39,500 nucleotides of DNA from positions 1-39,500 of the forward strand of contig JAFTNW010000018.1 of the NCBI GenBank assembly GCA_017451695.1. The letters are read 5' to 3'. The stretch comes from Bacteroidaceae bacterium. Lineage in GTDB: Bacteria; Bacteroidota; Bacteroidia; Bacteroidales; Bacteroidaceae. Made by a program: the position numbers and the translations under genes. Every line of letters starts with the position of its first letter. The stretch's first letter is position 1. Of the stretch, positions 29,239 through 36,907 are shown one piece after another. Below the pieces are notes generated by a model. It was given only the letters and a program-made list of their open reading frames with translations, made no database searches and was not told the origin of the DNA.

Positions 29239-30144
29239 ATGAATCGTTTATTTTTAACCCTCCTTGCATTGATTGTCACATTCCCCGCATTTGCGCAAAC
29301 AAGGCAAAATTTGTACGACAAGTTCTGCGACGTAGTAAGCCGGCGCGACATCGCCGCCACGGCAGCGCTTATGGCAGAATGGGAAAAATTGTACCCCGAC
29401 GATGCGGAACTCTTTTCGGTGCGGGCAAACTACCACTTTACAAATGCTATTACCACTATAACGGTGCTCTGCGACAGTGTACCGGCCGATAACAGGGAGT
29501 GTTATGCATTGGTAGATTCGCTGGGAGAAGTAAAAGAATATATGTATTACGAAACCCGCATAAACAGGGCAAAAATCGATTCCACCACTGCAATATTAAC
29601 ACAAGGAATAGCAAAGTACCCCGATAGGCTCGATTTTAGGCTGGGTAAGGTTACCGTTCACCTTCAGGCGAATGAGAACGCCCTTGCCGTGCAAGAGGTT
29701 GAGGCGGCACTTAGGCGTTCCATTGTCAACAAGAATAAATGGTACAACACCCTCGATGAACCAATTGAAACCGATGGAATATCCTATTTGAGAGGCTGCA
29801 TACAGGACTATTTCTCGAAATTGATTGACAGCAACGACCTTGCTGCAGCCGAAAGAATGGTCGAAACCTGTCTCCGTTACTATCCCCGCGAGGCTGTTTT
29901 TATTACGAACAAAGGAACCTTAAGATATTTCGCTGGAGACCTCCATGCCGCCCTCGCCCTTTACCTGGCAGCAAGAGATATTGCCCCCACCGATATACTC
30001 ATTGCAAATAACATCGCAAACGTTTATGTAGATATGGGCGACAAAGAGAACGCGCTTAAATACTATCATATTGTAGCCGACTCCAATGACGAATACTATG
30101 CCGAAAAGGCAATGCAGGCAATAAAGGAATTGAACGCAAAGTAG
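29239..30144 (+). CDS. Exported TPR-like protein
   Basis: Translation from 29239 gives 301 residues starting with a clear signal peptide, MNRLFLTLLALIVTFPAFAQ. The frame continues upstream to 29044, but that part overlaps the ferredoxin gene and has no signal sequence, so it is rejected. The mature protein is helical with weak TPR-like units, clearest near the C-terminus (NNIANVYVDMGDKENALKYYHIVADS, about residues 250-277), and a middle region without obvious repeats. It begins 47 bp after the ferredoxin gene. Function is unknown. It is related in style to the TPR protein at 15146 but is not a copy of it. Confidence 0.75.
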   Translation: MNRLFLTLLALIVTFPAFAQTRQNLYDKFCDVVSRRDIAATAALMAEWEKLYPDDAELFSVRANYHFTNAITTITVLCDSVPADNRECYALVDSLGEVKEYMYYETRINRAKIDSTTAILTQGIAKYPDRLDFRLGKVTVHLQANENALAVQEVEAALRRSIVNKNKWYNTLDEPIETDGISYLRGCIQDYFSKLIDSNDLAAAERMVETCLRYYPREAVFITNKGTLRYFAGDLHAALALYLAARDIAPTDILIANNIANVYVDMGDKENALKYYHIVADSNDEYYAEKAMQAIKELNAK

Positions 30145-30313
30145 TGCAAAGCCTACTTGCGGTGATAAAATGTGGTTGCGAAAAAGTAGGATGGGAATCT
30201 GGCTGTGATGCTTGTTTTTTTGGGGAAAGTGTTGCAACACAAAGAAATAAGAATTTGATTTTTATGCTTTTTGATATTTTTTAATCTATGTCTTAAAAAA
30301 TGTATAAAAATAT

Positions 30314-30344
30314 TTTGCGCATAGCGGCTTGCTCTCTATATTTG
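30314..30344 (+). promoter_or_regulatory. Promoter for the coiled-coil membrane protein gene
   Basis: A -33 box TTTG (30314-30317), a 19-nt spacer and a -7 box TATATTTG (30337-30344) match the Bacteroidota consensus exactly. Expected transcription start is about 30350, leaving a leader of about 55 nt. The rest of the gap (30145-30407) is A/T-rich with a possible weak hairpin at 30150-30187 and no gene. Confidence 0.8.
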
Positions 30345-30407
30345 TGAAATCGAATCGTTTCGCATTAAATATCAACGTTATAATCAAATATACAAAACAA
30401 ACCGACT

Positions 30408-31667
30408 ATGAAAGACGAAGAGAAAAAATCAATGGAGGAGGGTTACGTTTCGTTCGACCCCGAGGAACTGAAGAATTCCACACAAGAGGGTGACCCCAAC
30501 GATGAGGCTTATGAACTGCTGTGGGAGGCAACCTGCGTGTCGTCACACGTAAGTGACATAGACAAGGCGGCGCGCAGCACCGACGAGGATAACATCTATC
30601 CCACAACACCGGCCGAGGTAGATAAAATGGAGGAACTTGTGAACAAGGCGGTTGCCGCCCTTCAAGAGCCCAACGACGAGTTTTCGCAACGCATTTCGGA
30701 GTTGCGCGATATAATAGCCTGGTCGCGCAAACGCCATTGGAAACTGAATTGGATGATAATCGCAGGTGTCGCAATCTCGGCATTTATCTTGGCTTGTATG
30801 ATAGGCGGCGGGCAAGGCAACATTAACGAGGCTAGCGCACGTGTTGCAAAGGTTGAGGCCTGGGAAGAGGTGGAACTTGTGCATTTCGACAATTTAGATG
30901 CGCTTCTGCATTCAAATATTTCAGGCTGTGATACCAAATATAAATACGACTCGCCCACTAATTGGTATCACCACGAACTGCGTTCTGTTGCTTGGAACTA
31001 TGCCGAAGCCGAAAGTCGCATAGCTGATGATAAGGAGGCCTTGAAGACCGAAGAGAATGAGACAATGATAGAAAGCCATAAAAGTAGTATAGAGGATGCA
31101 ACCGAAAGAAAAGAGGAGGCCATTGAGAGATTCGAAGAACTCAAGGATCTCGATTATAAAGGTGTGAAAGAGATAGCCTTGGAAGAAGCCGAGGACGGTC
31201 TGTCGGCAGCCAAGTCCGGTGCTGCATTTGCCAATTTTATTATAGTAGCATTCATAATGCTCATACCGTTGTATATCTTTGCCTCGCGCCCCTACGGCTA
31301 CACAATAAGCCGCTATCGCCGCGAAGAAAAGAACCTTGGCCGAATACAAAAAGTGGCAATGTGGCTCTCGGGAGGTATGCTTGCCATTGAAGGTGGTATC
31401 GGATTCATGGAAATTGTGACAAAATGGAGCGATGGCTCAACAACCCGCGAGGATGACGGAACCGGCCCCGTAAGGCTTGTCATCAAAGTTCTGCTCATCG
31501 GTGGAGCAGTGCTGATATTCTGCCTCACAAGCACCTTCATTATGCTCTATGCAACCATCACAGGCCTCATCCGCAACTACGACTGGAGCGAGGTGAAGAA
31601 AAAGGTGGCCGGCGCCGCCGAAGCAGCCAAAGCAAAATATGACGAGGCGCGCAAAGAGCAGAAATAA
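30408..31667 (+). CDS. Four-span membrane protein with coiled coil, unknown function
   Basis: I do not recognise this 419-residue protein. The first ~95 residues are acidic and soluble. A membrane span follows at about 108-127 (WMIIAGVAISAFILACMIGG). A charged region (about 130-260) includes a likely coiled coil rich in E, D and K (SRIADDKEALKTEENETMIE and on). Three more spans lie at about 265-288, 310-330 and 358-388. The C-terminal tail is Lys/Ala-rich (KKKVAGAAEAAKAKYDEARK). Topology suggests the N- and C-termini on the same side with the coiled coil on the other. It has its own promoter and a strong terminator, so it is a one-gene unit. Confidence 0.65.
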   Translation: MKDEEKKSMEEGYVSFDPEELKNSTQEGDPNDEAYELLWEATCVSSHVSDIDKAARSTDEDNIYPTTPAEVDKMEELVNKAVAALQEPNDEFSQRISELRDIIAWSRKRHWKLNWMIIAGVAISAFILACMIGGGQGNINEASARVAKVEAWEEVELVHFDNLDALLHSNISGCDTKYKYDSPTNWYHHELRSVAWNYAEAESRIADDKEALKTEENETMIESHKSSIEDATERKEEAIERFEELKDLDYKGVKEIALEEAEDGLSAAKSGAAFANFIIVAFIMLIPLYIFASRPYGYTISRYRREEKNLGRIQKVAMWLSGGMLAIEGGIGFMEIVTKWSDGSTTREDDGTGPVRLVIKVLLIGGAVLIFCLTSTFIMLYATITGLIRNYDWSEVKKKVAGAAEAAKAKYDEARKEQK

Positions 31668-31710
31668 GCAAACGGAATAGTGCTTGCATCCAAGCAATTC
31701 CGGCAACAAA

Positions 31711-31750
31711 AAACAATAGCGACAAACGAGCTCGTTTGTCGCTATTGTTT
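31711..31750. terminator. Bidirectional terminator, perfect 40-base palindrome
   Basis: Positions 31711-31730 are the exact reverse complement of 31731-31750 (inner arm gcgacaaacgag). T-rich ends are present on both strands. It lies between the plus-strand membrane-protein gene and the minus-strand tRNA-Pro, so it can stop transcription from both sides. Confidence 0.9.
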
Positions 31751-31760
31751 TGAAAAAGTG

Positions 31761-31833
31761 TCGGAATGAGGCGACTCGAACGCCCGACCCCTACGTCCCG
31801 AACGTAGTGCGCTACCAACTGCGCTACATTCCG
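31761..31833 (-). tRNA. tRNA-Pro (anticodon CGG)
   Basis: On the minus strand the acceptor arms CGGAATG/CATTCCG pair fully. The anticodon stem CTACG/CGTAG holds the loop TTCGGGA with anticodon CGG (Pro). The T-loop is TTCGAGT. The discriminator is A and no CCA is encoded. It is cotranscribed after tRNA-Gly, 18 bp downstream of it. Confidence 0.94.
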
Positions 31834-31851
31834 TACACCAGAATAAATTAG

Positions 31852-31923
31852 AGCGAAATATGGGATTCGAACCCACGACCCTCGGCTTGGGAAGCCAATG
31901 CTCTACCACTGAGCTAATTTCGC
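31852..31923 (-). tRNA. tRNA-Gly (anticodon CCC)
   Basis: On the minus strand acceptor arms GCGAAAT/ATTTCGC pair, the D-stem is GCTC/GAGC, and the anticodon loop TTCCCAA gives CCC (Gly). The T-loop is TTCGAAT and the discriminator is U, as expected for glycine. CCA is not encoded. Confidence 0.94.
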
Positions 31924-31967
31924 GTAAACATAAACATGAATGCAAACCGCATCATAAATTCATGATG

Positions 31968-31999
31968 CAAATATAATTGATATTCGTGGTATTTCACAC
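31968..31999 (-). promoter_or_regulatory. Promoter for the tRNA-Gly/tRNA-Pro pair
   Basis: Reading the minus strand, a -7 box TATATTTG (31975-31968) matches the consensus. About 21 nt upstream is TGTG, one base from TTTG. A 7-bp inverted repeat (gcatcat/atgatgc, 31949-31968) overlaps the start of transcription. Confidence 0.6.
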
Positions 32000-32045
32000 A
32001 TAAAACAATAAATTTTTAGAAAATGTGCACTTTTCTTGTAAAAAA

Positions 32046-32077
32046 TTTGTTGGTTTCAAAAAAACACCATACCTTTG
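32046..32077 (+). promoter_or_regulatory. tRNA-Phe promoter
   Basis: TTTG (32046-32049), a 20-nt spacer and TACCTTTG (32070-32077) match the Bacteroidota consensus exactly. The tRNA begins 16 bp after the -7 box. Confidence 0.85.
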
Positions 32078-32092
32078 CACTCGCAAAACCAA

Positions 32093-32165
32093 GGTGCCAT
32101 AGCTCAGTTGGTATAGCAAAGGACTGAAAATCCTTGTGTCCCCGGTTCGATTCCTGGTGGCACCA
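32093..32165 (+). tRNA. tRNA-Phe (anticodon GAA), integration target
   Basis: Acceptor arms GGTGCCA/TGGCACC pair fully. The anticodon stem AAGGA/TCCTT holds the loop CTGAAAA with anticodon GAA. The T-loop is TTCGATT, the discriminator is A and no CCA is encoded. The D-stem has one mismatch (C opposite T) and the T-stem has a C-T mismatch. An integrase gene starts 261 bp downstream in the same direction, so the 3' half of this tRNA is the probable att core. Confidence 0.92.
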
Positions 32166-32175
32166 CTTGAAAATC

Positions 32176-32208
32176 AAGCAGTTACAGTAAAATGTAGCTG
32201 CTTTTTTT
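32176..32208 (+). terminator. Terminator after tRNA-Phe
   Basis: Arms 32176-32185 (aagcagttac) and 32194-32203 (gtagctgctt) form a 10-bp stem with one G-T pair, followed by seven Ts. It lies 10 bp past the tRNA, probably already within the element. Confidence 0.85.
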
Positions 32209-32233
32209 GTTGTGTTTTTAAGCGTTTTTGGGC

Positions 32234-32406
32234 GCAAAGTTAAACTGTGAGTTAAACCAAAAATCGTTGTTTGGAGGTGCTATAGGGCCGTTTTTATGTT
32301 TTTTCTTAGTTTTTCGGAAATTGAGCAAAGTTAAACCGCAAATAATGTCCTACAATATCCTACCGAGCCGTTTTTTGGTACTTTTCTGAATGCCGAGTTA
32401 AACCAA
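32234..32406 (+). repeat. Four GTTAAAC repeats, candidate integrase arm-type sites
   Basis: GTTAAAC occurs at 32239-32245, 32251-32257, 32330-32336 and 32397-32403, all in the same orientation. Sites one and three share the 12-mer GCAAAGTTAAAC. Sites two and four share GAGTTAAACCAA. They lie between the tRNA-Phe 3' end and the integrase start, where tyrosine recombinases of this kind bind through their N-terminal domain. No other gene is in 32209-32426. Confidence 0.6.
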
Positions 32407-32426
32407 GGGGTACAAAAACAACCCTT

Positions 32427-33620
32427 ATGGAAACAATTAACGTAATTTGCTACAAGTCAAAAAAGCTCTCAAACGGAGAATCGCCCTTGATGATTAGAAT
32501 CTGCAAGGATGGGAAAAAGAAGTATGTTGGACTAGGGATTTCTGTAAGTCCGCGTCATTGGGATTTTCAAAAACAGCATCCGCGCTCAAACTGTCCCAAT
32601 TATGAGGAAATCAAAATCCTAATTCATCGCACAGTCCAGGAATATCGAGAAAAAGCATTCTGTCTAAAATCGAATGACAGAGAGTTTACCGCGAACACCT
32701 TAGGAGATGTCATCGGTACAAAGAAAAAGGCAGAGACGGTGAATGATGTGTTTCTGGAGTACATAGAGCAACTTGATAGGGAAGGCCGGAACGGATACTC
32801 AAAATCAGTACGGCAAGTATACAACTCCCTTGTTAAATACAACGGTCATTTAGAATTGTTTTTTGTTGATATCGATGGTTGCTGGCTTAAAAGATATGAA
32901 CAGTCATTGAGAAGAAAAGGTCTTGCTGAAAACACTATTGGAATAAGACTACGCACATTAAGGGCTATATATAACTATGCAATTGAAAAAGGCGTAGCAA
33001 GTGCAGATAAATACCCATTTAAGCAATACAAAGTGTCAAAACTTCAACAGGAGACAGTAAAAAGGGCATTATGCAAAGATGATTTTGAAAGAATAATCAA
33101 TTATGTGGGAAAAGATAAATACCAGCAATTTGCCATCGACATCTTTGCTTTTACTTACTACATAGGAGGAATAAACTTTGTAGATATAGCAAACCTGACC
33201 GTGAAGAATATACAGGATGGGCAATTGGTGTATCGTCGCCAAAAGACTGCTAAACTGATAAAATTGCCAATACCACAGCCGGCGCAACTGTTGATTGACA
33301 AGTATCATAGTGACTCTCCTTTTCTGTTCCCGATATACAATACAACACACATAACTACACAGCAAAAAGAAAACAGGTTGCATAAGGTAATAACCAAGGT
33401 AAATACAAGGCTTAAAATGATTGGCAAGGAACTTGATTTATCAATACCTATAACCACCTATGTTGCTCGTCACACACAGGCAACAGTTATGAAACGAGCA
33501 GGAGTGCCCACCGCTGTAATATCGCAAATAATGGGGCACAGTTCCGAAAAGGTAACCCAAATTTATCTTGACCACTTTGACAACGAGCAGATAGATGAAG
33601 CAATGCAACATCTGCTGTAA
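32427..33620 (+). CDS. Tyrosine recombinase (integrase) of a tRNA-Phe-integrated element
   Basis: The enzyme should catalyse site-specific integration and excision. The 397 residues comprise an N-terminal arm-binding domain (about 1-90), a SAM-like core-binding domain (about 100-200) and a C-terminal catalytic domain. Visible catalytic positions are Lys in RQKTAKLIKLP, Arg348 in TYVARHTQAT, His371 in MGHSSEK and the nucleophile Tyr380 in IYLDHF. The first catalytic arginine expected in the pattern (T/C)RGM is absent: the matching positions read YYIGGINFVD, with Gly247 in its place. IntDOT of CTnDOT also lacks this arginine, so the enzyme may still work. It is transcribed away from tRNA-Phe and ends at a terminator. 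Confidence 0.92.
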   Translation: METINVICYKSKKLSNGESPLMIRICKDGKKKYVGLGISVSPRHWDFQKQHPRSNCPNYEEIKILIHRTVQEYREKAFCLKSNDREFTANTLGDVIGTKKKAETVNDVFLEYIEQLDREGRNGYSKSVRQVYNSLVKYNGHLELFFVDIDGCWLKRYEQSLRRKGLAENTIGIRLRTLRAIYNYAIEKGVASADKYPFKQYKVSKLQQETVKRALCKDDFERIINYVGKDKYQQFAIDIFAFTYYIGGINFVDIANLTVKNIQDGQLVYRRQKTAKLIKLPIPQPAQLLIDKYHSDSPFLFPIYNTTHITTQQKENRLHKVITKVNTRLKMIGKELDLSIPITTYVARHTQATVMKRAGVPTAVISQIMGHSSEKVTQIYLDHFDNEQIDEAMQHLL

Positions 33621-33629
33621 CCCAATACC

Positions 33630-33664
33630 TCCCACTTGTCTTTATCAGGCAGGTGGGATTTTTT
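33630..33664 (+). terminator. Terminator after the integrase gene
   Basis: Arms 33630-33638 (tcccacttg) and 33650-33658 (caggtggga) pair over 9 bp with one G-T pair, followed by six Ts. It lies 9 bp after the stop codon. Confidence 0.85.
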
Positions 33665-33718
33665 GTTTCAAAAGCCCTGTTGAACGCAATATCCACGATA
33701 GCGCGCACGCGCAAGAAG

Positions 33719-33749
33719 AAAAAAAATAACCGCACATTGCTGTACGGTT
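33719..33749 (-). terminator. Terminator after the SF2 helicase-like gene
   Basis: Arms 33742-33749 and 33728-33735 form an 8-bp stem on the minus strand with a 6-nt loop, followed by eight Ts (plus-strand A-run 33719-33726). It ends minus-strand transcription coming from the helicase-like gene at 33770. Confidence 0.8.
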
Positions 33750-33769
33750 AAACGAACGAAACTGTTCAT

Positions 33770-35698
33770 CTATTTAGGTTCTATTCTAAAAGCCTTCATA
33801 CCGTCCTTCTTGGCTGTAACACAATTTACATATTCTGACAAGTCGGTGGCTTTTGCTGTTTTCTTTATACCGAGATTGTCGTAAATCTCCTGCAACTTTT
33901 CTTTAATATACTTTCTCGTGTATACTTTGCCTGGTTCAAAATATTGTGGAAGTTGCATTGCGATGTTATGGTAGGCATTATTATTGGCAATCTCCGCATC
34001 CAGCTTTGTGCTATTAAAACCGCAAGCCTTTATACGGTCTGGTGAAAGATTGCTGTAGTAATACCCAATCTCATTATATCCTTCGTTGCGCAACATTATA
34101 AAAATGTCGTTTGCCAGAGCCTTATCTGCACATACAAAGTAATCGTATGCAACTCTTAAAGCATCGGCCAGGGATTGTGGTTTGCTTAATTTATCTTTAA
34201 GTTCCTGCACGGGCATTGAATAAGCCCTTCCGTAGGCGTTGGACGACATAATGAACCATTGATGATGATTCTTTATAACATCGTAGCAGTAACGCTCTGA
34301 AACGATGAGCAGATTGTTTATCATAGGCACACCGCTTGTTGTAGTAATATATTGGTCGTTAGGGTTGTGCTTTATATATGTATCAATCATCTTCAACGCG
34401 TGCTCCTTACAATCTGTCGGCACACTCTGCCATATTTCTATATAGCTTTGACTCTTTTGCATCTTAAGATTTTGTGATGCGACAAACTCATTATTATAGA
34501 GTTGCTGTTTGTTGTCTTTATAGAACAGATGTAAGGTATTCCTGAACGGATTATCCTTTCTTCTCTGCCTACCGATTATCTGTGGTATATCCGATGCAAT
34601 GTCCAGAGATAAACTCGATACATTGTAATTGGCAATAACGTATGTGCTTGCCGATGGGCTATAAAAGTCTACACCCTCAAAGGCTGTGCGGGTAACAAAT
34701 GTCCAGGTTGTATGTACTTCGCCCATCTTGGGTATAGTCCTTGTTATGTTTAGTTTCTTGTGGACATTGTGCAACTCGTCAAGGTTCTTTTTATTGTCGG
34801 CACAGATTACAGTAACATCATCGGGTTTTATAAGTTTTTTCTTTGTTATGTACTTACCGAGGATGTGGCAAATCTCCTTTACGCTGTTCAAGAATATCAC
34901 CCCTTCGTAACTACACAGGACATAGCCGTTGGGTTGGTATATTACGTCGAACACTTCTTCATGCTTGGTGTAGTTAGCATATATCTGGTCAAAGGCATTA
35001 AGAGCGCTGTTACAGGTGTATGTTCTTTGCACTACCTGTTCGATATTGCTCCAACCAAGCTCGTAGTAGCAAACGTAATTGTTCTTGAACTCATCTATCT
35101 CCTGCATATAATTGATTATCGGCGTTGCAGAGATAAACAGCACGTTCTTATATCTAAAGAGCCTGTCTATAAAGATTGAAAGTACGCTTTTGTTGCTATA
35201 CTCTTTGAGCTTTATATCCTTTATGAGGCAGTGCGACTCATCGACGGTAATATTGAATTTTTCGCTGATGTCGATGCCAAACCCTTCGAGCATTGAGGCA
35301 AGAATACAAAACGAGTCGTATGTCACAAGTATCTTCATCGGCCTTTTGTTCTGTTTGCACTCGTGTTGGTATAGTGTAAATTCTGTTTTTAACTCATCTA
35401 TTGTCTTCTGTTTACCATCATAGCCCTTCTCACGATTAAAGTAGAAGCATATTTCTTCGTCTTTGTTAAACTGCTCCATCTTGTTCAGAATAAGCTTAAT
35501 TCGAGGAGATATGAGTATGGAGTCAAGACTATTGCTCAGGGTGTATGTCGTAAAGCCACACCCTGTAACTTCTTTGTTTATTATCACCTTGCCAGAGGAT
35601 ATTATTTTATCCAAGACATAGTTGCCTTTTTTGTCTTTCCAATCATTTACATAATCAACTCCGGGAGTAACATTTATTGTTCCTTTGTTATCTATCAT
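33770..35698 (-). CDS. SF2 helicase-like protein lacking the Walker A lysine
   Basis: The 642-residue protein has the ordered motifs of an SF2 helicase. The motif I position reads EVTGCGFTTY (residues 43-52), motif II is VDESH (152-156), motif III SAT in FISATP (188-193), motif V TRTAFEGVD and motif VI QIIGRQRR (373-380). The P-loop lysine, normally in GxGKT/S, is replaced by Phe49, so ATP hydrolysis may be lost or changed. The C-terminal ~250 residues have no motif I recognise. It lies with the primase gene on the minus strand, both preceded by a similar ~30-bp upstream element, and with a RepA-like ATPase gene nearby. This suggests element replication. A restriction or defence ATPase is the alternative. 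Confidence 0.75.
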   Translation of the reverse strand: MIDNKGTINVTPGVDYVNDWKDKKGNYVLDKIISSGKVIINKEVTGCGFTTYTLSNSLDSILISPRIKLILNKMEQFNKDEEICFYFNREKGYDGKQKTIDELKTEFTLYQHECKQNKRPMKILVTYDSFCILASMLEGFGIDISEKFNITVDESHCLIKDIKLKEYSNKSVLSIFIDRLFRYKNVLFISATPIINYMQEIDEFKNNYVCYYELGWSNIEQVVQRTYTCNSALNAFDQIYANYTKHEEVFDVIYQPNGYVLCSYEGVIFLNSVKEICHILGKYITKKKLIKPDDVTVICADNKKNLDELHNVHKKLNITRTIPKMGEVHTTWTFVTRTAFEGVDFYSPSASTYVIANYNVSSLSLDIASDIPQIIGRQRRKDNPFRNTLHLFYKDNKQQLYNNEFVASQNLKMQKSQSYIEIWQSVPTDCKEHALKMIDTYIKHNPNDQYITTTSGVPMINNLLIVSERYCYDVIKNHHQWFIMSSNAYGRAYSMPVQELKDKLSKPQSLADALRVAYDYFVCADKALANDIFIMLRNEGYNEIGYYYSNLSPDRIKACGFNSTKLDAEIANNNAYHNIAMQLPQYFEPGKVYTRKYIKEKLQEIYDNLGIKKTAKATDLSEYVNCVTAKKDGMKAFRIEPK

Positions 35699-35721
35699 AT
35701 TATGAATGATTTAATTGTTAG

Positions 35722-35760
35722 TATTATTTACATAGATAAGGATTTAAGGGTCCTTTTTTG
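35722..35760 (-). promoter_or_regulatory. Shared upstream element, copy 1 (before helicase-like gene)
   Basis: On the minus strand this region reads AAAAGGACCCTTAAATCC followed by TTATCTATGTAAA. The same element, slightly changed, lies upstream of the primase gene (36879-36907). It starts 24-40 bp before the start codon. No exact TAnnTTTG box is present, so it may be an element-specific promoter or operator. Confidence 0.5.
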
Positions 35761-35841
35761 GAAAAATTTATCATTTTACCTAATAAGAATATTATGTATT
35801 AAAAAAAGTCCTTTTGAGATTGTGTTATATTGACAGGCTGC

Positions 35842-35892
35842 GCCTTAGACAGAACGAACATCAAAATATATAGTGTTGTCGTCTGTCTAGGC
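35842..35892. other. Long imperfect stem-loop between primase and helicase-like genes
   Basis: GCCTTAGACAG (35842-35852) pairs with CTGTCTAGGC (35883-35892) with one bulged base. Inner segments acgaac and gttgtcgt can extend the stem. No U-tract follows on either strand. It occupies the middle of the 209-bp gap 35699-35907 on the minus-strand transcript, and may be an RNA structure or a DNA element such as a single-strand origin. Confidence 0.5.
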
Positions 35893-35907
35893 CTCGGGCC
35901 GCAAAGG

Positions 35908-36861
35908 TTAATGTCCTCTTGAACCGTAATTATCGAATACATTTCTTGTATAACCGTATCCGTCTACATTATTTTGGTATCCTCTTACAGCCTGATACTC
36001 TATCTCTCTTTCGCTCATTCCGGTTGGCTTATAGGAGCCAATCAGGTAGTCTATGCTTTTGTCTATGTCTACTCCGGCACGACACAGTTCCGACGCGCTA
36101 TTGAATATAGAGTTTGCCCTGTTACCTTCTTTCCATCTATCGGGCTCTTTTCTCCATTTGGCATTGAGTATGTTTATTATACTCTCATCAGACTTCTTAC
36201 TCAAAGGCTTCAATAACGATAAGGCATTCCGCAAGGTTGCCTTGTCGAGCGTTGCGCACGCGCGGGACGCTATCACCTTATTGTTTACAATTTGTGGATT
36301 ATGTGCAAAATGATAAGGTACACAGCTATTGTTTACCCATAAGTTCTGGTCGTAGCATATATAGTTACCTCTTGCGATGTCGCCTACCGATGTATCTGTT
36401 GCCGGTGTATTGAACTTTGCAAGCAGTTGGAGGTATAACTCTTCGTGATACTCGGGGGTGTCGTTATCGTGCATCACTATTGCCTTTAGTCCTCTACCGC
36501 TTGGAGTTCTGAACACTGCATAGACACAAGGAGTAATACATAGACGGCTACCAACTTCGTTAAACTCCTGCTCATTATTGAAGCGGTCAAAGTCTATTGC
36601 AGTAAGGTTCGAATAAACCTTCAACCCTGCACTGTTCTTGTAACTGAACGTGCCGTTAAAGAGCGCAACAGGCAGATACTGTAGCTTTAAATGGTTCTGC
36701 ACATCGTGGCTACTTTGCGATTGAATTAAAGCTGTTACTCTCTTCAAATCTTGGTTGTAACATACACCGTGCTTAATCATTGATAATACTTCGCTAATTT
36801 CTACTTCTTTTAAATTGTTCGGCGCGTTTATACGCGCACAAATGGAAATATTACTTTTCAT
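35908..36861 (-). CDS. BT4734-like (VirE-N) primase of the archaeo-eukaryotic primase superfamily
   Basis: From Met at 36861 the protein has 317 residues. The primase-like core shows LPVALFNGTF, then the metal-binding AIDFD (Asp90 and Asp92), then RTPSGRGLKAIV, then DIARGNYICYDQNLWVN with the conserved Arg164. This is the motif order of the BT4734-like family of AEP primases. The C-terminal part (about 225-300, GNRANSIFNSASELCRAGVD and SEREIEYQAVRGYQNN) resembles a primase C-terminal helical domain. The frame is open to 36933, but that extension is coded by homopolymer tracts (MTRKKGGGFK). The start at 36861 leaves the shared upstream element outside the gene. It probably primes element DNA replication. 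Confidence 0.78.
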   Translation of the reverse strand: MKSNISICARINAPNNLKEVEISEVLSMIKHGVCYNQDLKRVTALIQSQSSHDVQNHLKLQYLPVALFNGTFSYKNSAGLKVYSNLTAIDFDRFNNEQEFNEVGSRLCITPCVYAVFRTPSGRGLKAIVMHDNDTPEYHEELYLQLLAKFNTPATDTSVGDIARGNYICYDQNLWVNNSCVPYHFAHNPQIVNNKVIASRACATLDKATLRNALSLLKPLSKKSDESIINILNAKWRKEPDRWKEGNRANSIFNSASELCRAGVDIDKSIDYLIGSYKPTGMSEREIEYQAVRGYQNNVDGYGYTRNVFDNYGSRGH

Positions 36862-36878
36862 AAAATTTATTTTTTTTT

Positions 36879-36907
36879 TTACACTAGTAAGGATTTCAGG
36901 CCTTTTG
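36879..36907 (-). promoter_or_regulatory. Shared upstream element, copy 2 (before primase gene)
   Basis: The minus strand reads CAAAAGGCCTGAAATCC then TTACTAGTGTAAA, matching copy 1 at 35722-35760 in about 24 of 30 positions. It lies 18-46 bp before the preferred start at 36861. A run of 10-12 T (36870-36880) separates it from the gene. Confidence 0.5.

Noticed and set aside
33747..33753. Fifth GTTAAAC copy, and an inverted GTTTAAC at 37050
   Set aside because: Single 7-mers are expected by chance in this A/T-rich region. They lack the 12-mer extensions shared by the four sites before the integrase.
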